Assembly: GCA_031261485.1 (NCBI GenBank)
Contig: JAISJO010000086.1
Span: 1-49,806 of the forward strand
Direction: 5' to 3'
Source of the DNA: Propionibacteriaceae bacterium
GTDB taxonomy: Bacteria; Actinomycetota; Actinomycetes; Propionibacteriales; Propionibacteriaceae
DNA: 49,806 bases
This document shows, one piece after another, positions 39,659 to 46,900 of this stretch; the stretch's first letter is position 1; each line of letters begins with the position of its first letter. The position numbers and the translations under genes are program-made. The notes under the pieces were generated by a model, which had not been told where the DNA came from, searched no databases, and saw nothing but the letters and a program-made list of their open reading frames with translations.

Positions 39659-40558
39659 ATGAGTAAGGGACGTAACACCGCTGGTTCGGGCGGACGCATC
39701 AAGCGCGGTCTGGAAGGCAAGGGGCCGACCCCCAAGGCTGAAGACCGCGTGTATCACAAGGCTCACAAGGCCAAACTCGCTGGCGTGCGACGCGACGCGC
39801 CCAAACCCCGCAGCGGTGCTGGCTCACAACGCCCCAAGGGCGGCGATTTTGTGGTGGGCCGCAATCCTGTTCTGGAGGCTCTCTTCGCAGGTTTGCCGGT
39901 CAAGACCGCGTACATCGCTGAGGGCACTGAGCGCGACGACCGCCTGCGCGACATCCTGAAGTACGCCGCCGAGAACTCCATCGCCCTGCTCCAGGTGACA
40001 CGCGCCGAACTCGACCGTCTCACCGGCGGTGCGGTCCATCAGGGGGTCGCTCTGCAATTGCCTGCCTTCGAGTATGCGGAACTGGCCGATGTCTTGGAGC
40101 CAGCCCTGGACGAGATGGGCATTCTCGTGGCCTGCGACCAAATCACCGACCCGCACAACCTCGGCGCCATCATCCGCTCTGCCGCCGCCTTCGGAGCGCA
40201 CGGTGTCATCATCCCCTCCCGCCGCTCGGCCAAGATGACCGCTGCCGCATGGAAAGCCTCCGCCGGAGCCGCTGCCCGCCTGCCCGTCGCCCAAGTCGTC
40301 AACCTCAATCGGGGCCTAGAAGAGCTCTCCCACGCAGGTTTCCAGATTGTCGGCCTAGCCGGTGAAGGCGACACTCCCCTAGAGGATATTGTGCGCGACA
40401 CTCCCGTTGTTCTCGTCGTCGGTTCGGAAGGTGAGGGTCTGTCTCGCCTTGTCAGAGACCATTGCGACTCCCTGGCGAGCATCCGTATCGCCTCTGAGGT
40501 CGAATCCCTCAACGCTTCAGTCGCCACGTCCATTGCGTTGTACGAACTGACGCGCTAA
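39659..40558 (+). CDS. rlmB: 23S rRNA (guanosine-2251 2'-O)-methyltransferase RlmB (SpoU/TrmH family)
   Basis: 299 aa. It methylates the ribose of G2251 in 23S rRNA. A basic, disordered N-terminal ~60 residues (KGRNTAGSGGRIKRG) precedes the L30e-like substrate-binding domain (VVGRNPVLEALFAGLPVKTAYIAEG, VHQGVALQL). The SPOUT domain follows, with motif 1 DQITDPHNLGAIIRSA, motif 2 VVLVVGSEGEGLS and motif 3 IRIASEVESLNASVATSIALYE, the knotted SAM-binding site. The start ATG is set by the -10 hexamer 6 nt upstream. It is the last gene before a repeat-rich convergent intergenic region. Confidence 0.95.
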   Translation: MSKGRNTAGSGGRIKRGLEGKGPTPKAEDRVYHKAHKAKLAGVRRDAPKPRSGAGSQRPKGGDFVVGRNPVLEALFAGLPVKTAYIAEGTERDDRLRDILKYAAENSIALLQVTRAELDRLTGGAVHQGVALQLPAFEYAELADVLEPALDEMGILVACDQITDPHNLGAIIRSAAAFGAHGVIIPSRRSAKMTAAAWKASAGAAARLPVAQVVNLNRGLEELSHAGFQIVGLAGEGDTPLEDIVRDTPVVLVVGSEGEGLSRLVRDHCDSLASIRIASEVESLNASVATSIALYELTR

Positions 40559-40645
40559 TTGTAGCGTTGTTCATTGTGTATCCGTGAAGGCCTGAATCGG
40601 CCAGTCGAGATTCATGCCTGTCGTCCCGCCGTTTTCCGTGTCTAT

Positions 40646-40737
40646 TGCGCGATATGCAAGTTTTCTACTGCGCGATATGCAACCAGTTTGCTGCGCGGTA
40701 AGCAGACCTTCTGTTGCGCAGTAGGGAAGGGCTGGGG
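40646..40737. repeat. four direct repeats with exact 23-bp period
   Basis: Units start at 40646, 40669, 40692 and 40715. The conserved 13-mer is TGCGCGATATGCA in units 1 and 2, TGCGCGGTAAGCA in unit 3 and TGCGCAGTAGGGA in unit 4. The 10 bp between are dissimilar. They are iteron-like but lie in a convergent gap, downstream of both neighbouring genes. Confidence 0.75.
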
Positions 40738-40815
40738 ATCTCTGCACTCAGTGGGTGGTGCAATCTCGCTCTAGGTCGTGGGGAGCGAATATGTGTCGGG
40801 TGTCGTGGATGTGGT

Positions 40816-40849
40816 TCCGCCCTGACGGATCGCGAGTCGTCAGGGCGGA
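40816..40849. terminator. 12-bp perfect hairpin between convergent genes
   Basis: TCCGCCCTGACG (40816-40827) pairs with CGTCAGGGCGGA (40838-40849) across 10 nt. No U-tract flanks it. It may serve as a terminator for rlmB or the giant gene. Confidence 0.6.
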
Positions 40850-40930
40850 GTCATGACTTTGGGGCCTTCGGGGGGAAGAAAAGTGCGGCACCAAAGTCTT
40901 TGTGAGGCGGGGGCCGAAGCCACGCCTAGG

Positions 40931-40965
40931 GTGTGGACTCATCGGGGGGAAGTGCGAGTCCACAC
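40931..40965 (-). terminator. hairpin immediately downstream of the giant surface-protein gene
   Basis: GTGTGGACTC (40931-40940) pairs with GAGTCCACAC (40956-40965), 15-nt loop, ending 18 bp beyond the giant gene's stop. It is not followed by a U-run, so its strength is uncertain. Confidence 0.6.
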
Positions 40966-40982
40966 ACCTCACTGGAAAGGAG

Positions 40983-43900
40983 CTATGCTCCTACCTTTGT
41001 CTTTCGTGATGCCGCGCCGATGGCGGTCGCGCCGAGACCCAAGAGGATCAGGGCGGCGACCGCACCAGCGGAACCACCACCGGAGGTCATGACTGACCCA
41101 CCGGTGTTGACCTTGATAGTCACCACGAAAGTTGTCTCAACCGAGCCCATGTTCGGGCTCGACTTGTCACCAGTCAGACGCACGGTGTGGTTACCGCCAG
41201 GAGTTCCCTCAGGAATCTGGAAGGTGATCGTGACCACGCCACCCGCATCGGCAACACCAGTACCCACAACAGAGCACGTCGTGCAGAACTCAAGAGTCAC
41301 GGTCTCACCGGGGACGAACCCGACGCCAACCACGATCTCATTCTCACCGGCGTTGCGCACTGGGAACTCGACCCAGATGCCCAACTCGCCGATGATGAGC
41401 AGCGCAGGCTTGGACGTGTTGCCCGCTTCATCTGTGGCAGTCACGTTGACAACCGTGTCGGGAGCCAGCGGAATGACCGGTGTGCACTTGAATCCGCCGT
41501 CAGCACCAGCCTTGACTGTGCCTTCCTGGCAGGTGATCACATTCCCATCCACGTCGGTGATGGTAATCGTCGAGTCAGGCTCAGCCTTGCCCGTGATGAC
41601 CGTCCCATTCGAAGGATCGAGAACCGGAGGCTGCGGAGCATCCGTGTCGAGGTACTCAGTGACAGAAGGCGAGTGGTTGCCAGCAGGATCGGTCGCCTCT
41701 GCGGTGACGTCACCAGAGGGCATTCCATCAGGGGTGTCCACGGACCATGTGCCATCAGGATCAACCTTTGTCGTGGTGGTCGTGTCGTCAGGCCACGTCA
41801 CCGTGATCGTCGAACCAGGCTCGCCAGTGCCGGACACCTCAGTGCCATTGGCAACATCGATAGTCGGTGTCGTCGGAGGCGTGGTGTCGAGGTCAGCAAA
41901 GGTCTTGTCAGAGTGGTTGCCAGCCGGATCAGTTGCCACAGCGGTGACCTCACCGTCTTCCATACCAGCAGGTGTGTCCACACGCCATGTACCGTCAGGG
42001 TCGACCGTCGTCGTGGAGGTCGAGCCATCAGGCCACGTCACCTCGACCGTCGCACCAGGCTCGCTCGTACCGCTCACCTCAGTGCCATTGGCGACATCGA
42101 TGATCGGAGCATCAGGAGCCTCAGTGTCCAGGTATTCCTTCGTCGGCTTGGACTCGTTGCCGGCCGGATCAGTCGCTGTGACCTCGATCTGGCCAGACGG
42201 CATACCGTCAGGTGTGTCGATAGTCCACGAGCCATCTGGGTTGACCGTCGTCGTATCCGTCGTGCCATCGGGCCAGGTGATTTCAATGGTCGCACCAGGC
42301 TCGGAAGCACCACGACCACCAGATACCTCAGTACCGTTTGCAACGTCGACACGCGGAGGAGCAGGCGGCGTCACATCGAGTGTGCCTGTGCCAGGCTCGC
42401 TCACATTGCCGTTCTCATCCACAGCCACAGCCGTGATCGGGCCGTCGACCGCAGTGTCAGGCGTCTTGCACGACCATGTCATGTCAGCCTGAACGACTGC
42501 CTTGCACAGTTCGTTGCCGCCACCATCGGTCACAATGATGGTGTCGCCAGGATCATTGGTATCAGGATCGACCACGCCACCGATTTCCTCACCGTTGGCC
42601 GTCGTGATGCTCGGCGCACCAGGTGCATCCAAGTCAAGCCAGAACGGAACGGACGGATCGGAGAAGTTGCCAGCCGGGTCAGTGGCCACAGCGGTCACAT
42701 AGCCGGAGGTCGCCTCATCGGGGGTCGGGATGGACCATGTGCCATCGGCGCCAGTCACCACATCCACCGGGGTGGACACACCGGGCACAGTCACCGTGAC
42801 AGTCGAGCCAGGCTCAGCCGTGCCGGAGATCGTGTCCTTGTCGCCGTGCTTGATCACAGGAGCGTCTGGAGCCAAGGTGTCGAGGTCCTCGACTGTCGGG
42901 TTCGATGTGTTGCCAGCAGGATCAGTAGCTGTCACTTCAATCTCACCAGACGGCATCCCATCAGGCGTCGGTATCGTCCACGAACCATCAGGATCGACCG
43001 TTGTAGTCGATGCCGTGCCATCTGGCCATGTGATTTCGATGGTCGCGCCAGGCTCAGAAGAACCAGAACCACCACTAACCTCAGTGCCATTCGCAACATC
43101 CACACGCGGCGCGTCAGGAGCCTCAGTGTCAAGGTCCGCGACCGTCGGGTCAGACGTGTTGCCAGCAGGATCAGTAGCTGTCACTACGATTTCACCAGAG
43201 GGCATCCCATCCGGGGTCGGAATCGTCCACGAACCATCAGGATTCACAACAGTCGTATCGGTCGTGCCATCCGGCCATGTGATCTCAATCGTCGCACCAG
43301 GCTCAGACGAACCAGGCTTGCCAGCCACTTCTGTCCCATTGGCTACATCCACACGCGGCGGCTCGGGAGCCTCAGTATCGAGGTCCTCGACCGTCGGGTC
43401 AGACGTGTTGCCCGCAGGATCCGTAGCGGTGACTTCAATCTCACCAGACGGCATACCATCAGGAGTCGGAATCGTCCACGAACCATCAGGATTCACAACC
43501 GTCGTGTCAGTCGTGCCATCAGGCCATGTGATTTCAATCGTCGCACCAGGCTCAGACGAACCAGAACCACCACTAACCTCAGTGCCATTCGCAACATCCA
43601 CACGCGGCGCGTCAGGAGCCTCAGTATCGAGGTCCGCGACCGTCGGGTCAGACGTGTTGCCAGCAGGATCAGTCGCTGTCACCTCGATCTCACCAGACGG
43701 TATACCATCAGGGGTCGGAATCGTCCACGAACCATCAGGATCGACCGTTGTAGTAGATGTCGTGCCATCTGGCCATGTGACTTCGATGGTCGCACCAGGC
43801 TCAGACGAACCAGAACCACCACTAACCTCAGTGCCATTCGCAACATCCACGCGCGGCGCATCAGGAGCCTCAGTATCGAGGTCCGCGACCGTCGGGTCAG

Positions 43901-46900
43901 ACGTGTTACCGGCCGGGTCAGTGGCCGTCACTTCAATCTCACCAGAAGGCATCCCGTCAGGTGTCGGAATCGTCCAGGAACCATCAGGATTCACAACAGT
44001 CGTGTCGGTCGTGCCATCCGGCCATGTGATTTCAATCGTCGCACCAGGCTCAGACGAACCAGGACCACCACTAACCTCAGTACCATTCGCAACATCCACA
44101 CGCGGCGGCTCAGGAGCCTCAGTGTCAAGGTCCTCAGTCGTCACGGGGGACGTGTTGCCGGCAGGATCCGTAGCGGTGACTTCGATCTCACCAGAAGGCA
44201 TCCCATCAGGAGTCGGAATCGTCCACGAACCATCAGGATTCACGACCGTTGTGTCCGTCGTGCCATCCGGCCATGTGATTTCGATGGTCGCACCAGGCTC
44301 AGACGAACCAGGATCACCACTGACTTCCACGCCATTGGCAACATCCACACGTGGGGCGTCTGGAGCGGTGGTGTCGACCGTGATATCTACCTGATCCGAG
44401 TCAACGCTTCGGTTACCTGAGTCATCGGTCGAGGAGGCAACCAGAGTGTGGTCGCCATCGGGCAGGTTGACATCGCATGTCCAATTGCCACTTGCGTCAG
44501 CAGTCGTCGTGCACACTGTCTCCCCTGTGGTCTTGTCGACCACCTCGACTGTCGAGCCAGGCTCGGCAGTCCCATCGACCACCAGGGGACGATCATTGGT
44601 CAAGTCGCCATCCGAGGGATGAAGTATGATCGGCGCATCAGGCGCGGTCACGTCGACGAAGTGCAACGTGATCGGGCTGGACTTGGCCGCAGCGCCCTCA
44701 GGAGTGTCCTCAGCAGAACCGGGTTGCGGGTGGAAGACCACGGCCACACCATCGAGAGAGACGTCGGCCGGGAAGGCGCCCGCCACAGTCGAAGTGTACT
44801 CAATGGTGGACTCGCCGAAGGCATTCGTGTCCGCTGGAGCAGCTTGGACGCTCAAGGTCGTGGCTGTTGTCTGAGAACGAACGACGCCATCCTCGACCGC
44901 ATTACCCAGAGAGTCGAAGTAGTACACAGTGGCAACGTCCTTTTCACCATCTTCGCGCTGATAATCAGTCGTGACCTCGACGCGGGTGCGATGAGCGTTG
45001 TCAACGGACGGATCCGTGACGCAGCCAGCGTCCCTACCCGGCACGCAAGCGTTCGTGAAAGTCACGGTCGCAGGCGAGCCAGAGATCGGGGTAGCCAAAC
45101 CGGCAACCGAGATAGTGGCCGACACCTGGACGGTTTCCTTGACCTTGTCCGTCAGTTGAACCGTGCAAGCGCCGCCAGCGACGGTCGTACAGGTCGTGTC
45201 CGACAGAGTGGACGAGCCGTTCTTGCCGAATGTCACCACGGCACCCGTGATCGCATTCTCGTTGATGTCACGGATCGTGGCAATCACCGTGGCCGAGTCG
45301 CCAGCAGGCAGAGTCGAGGGAGACACGACCAATGTTGACTTCTCGGCGGAGGCGGCACCCGGGACAAAGGTCAGCGTCACCGAACCGGTGTCATCCTTGC
45401 CATTGGCCGGAATCTTGCCAGCAACCGTCACCAGAGCCTCATGACCACCCGCCACCTTCGACGTGTACCAAATGGTCTGTGTGCCGTTACCCAACGTACC
45501 CGCGATACCAGTCTGAATATTCAAATCAGCATCTGTGGTCGTGGATTGGACCAGAGCACCGGAGACCGCGTTGCCGTACTGGTCGAACGCATACACCGTC
45601 GCGTAATCACGCTGCGCACCATCAGCAATCTTGCCATTCTCCGTCACTTCGACACGAGTGATGTGATCAGCATCCACACCAGGAACCGGAGTACACCCCG
45701 ACGCCTGCGCACACACCTCATCAGGAGACCATGCCCGAGATCTCGACACCCCAATCTGCTCCGAACCCAGCATTGCCGTGAACTCGTACGTGCCCGCCTT
45801 CGTGGACGTGAAGTCCACCGTGCAGGTGCCCAAGTCATCCGTCGTGCAGGTGTCACCATCGGTGTACGTCACACCAGCGGTAGCGGCCTTGATCGTCACA
45901 ATCGCACCGTCGACCGCATTGTTGTTCACATCACGCACAGTGATAGACGCCGTGTACGTCGCATCAGCACCCGTGCCGACAACCAGCGGACCAGCAGGCG
46001 TGATATCCCACGACGAGTTCGCAGCAACACCACCCTGAGAAGCGAACGCAGGTCTGACAGGAGACCCCTCAGGAGTCAACCCATCCACGCGCACATCCGC
46101 GACGTGCTCACCAGCAACCGTCGACTTGTACTGAATCGTCGTCGAACCATCGGCCAGTGTCGGGGCAATCGTCGAAATAGCCAGAGCAGCATCCGACGTC
46201 GTCGATGTGACCACAGCATCCTTAACGGCGTTGCCATGCTTGTCAAAGGCATGAACCACAGCCACATCAGGAGTAGAACCATCCGCAGGAGAACCATTCA
46301 CAGTCAACTCGACACGAGTCGTATGTGCAGCGTCCACGTCAGGGTCCTTGACACACCCATCGGCAGCCGTGCACACCGCGCCAGCCTCGAACACCACCGT
46401 CACCGGAGAGTTCGACAGCGCACCATTCGACAGTTCGGCGCCCACATTGTAAGAACCAGCCACCGTTGTGGTCACCGTGATGAAGCACACCCCAGCCACT
46501 GTTGTGCATGACGAAGCGCTCGCCGACAAGCCACTCGGAATCTGGAAGGCGACAAAGGCCCCATCAACCGGATTGTCCGTGGCGTCATTGATATGAGCCG
46601 TGATCGTGTAGGTCTCATCAACCTTGATCGGGCTCGCCGGGGACACCGTCAAGGTGGAACGCGACGGATCGGCCGTGCCAGAACCGAACACCAAGTCGAC
46701 AGGCGAACCAGCCGGGATATTGGAATCGATGGTCACGTTGGCCTTGTGCGAACCAGCGACCGTCGAGGTGTAATACAACGTCGTCGTCCCATCAGGACCA
46801 GTGGGCGATGCAGTCGCGGTCACGATACGCAGGGCCGCGTCCGAAGTCGTGGTTCCCACAGCAATGCCAGGCACCGGGTTGCCCTTGTGGTCGTACGCAT

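Noticed and set aside
40646..40737. CRISPR-like repeat-spacer array
   Set aside because: Period of only 23 bp with a 13-bp repeat and 10-bp intervals, four decaying units and no cas gene. Not compatible with a CRISPR array.
42872..44365. Intergenic satellite or CRISPR from the regular 249-bp repeats
   Set aside because: The repeats are in one continuous reading frame encoding Ig-like domains with codon-level variation, so they are protein repeats.
42730..44394. 554-aa Ser/Val/Pro-rich repetitive open frame on the plus strand
   Set aside because: It repeats with the same 249-bp period as the antisense coding units, so its periodicity is inherited. No independent start signal.
41187..44420. 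1,077-aa open frame on the plus strand opposite the giant gene
   Set aside because: It is antisense to a clearly repetitive Ig-coding frame. The frame is open because repeated GC-rich codons lack stops in the complement. The arginine/histidine-rich translation has no domain sense.
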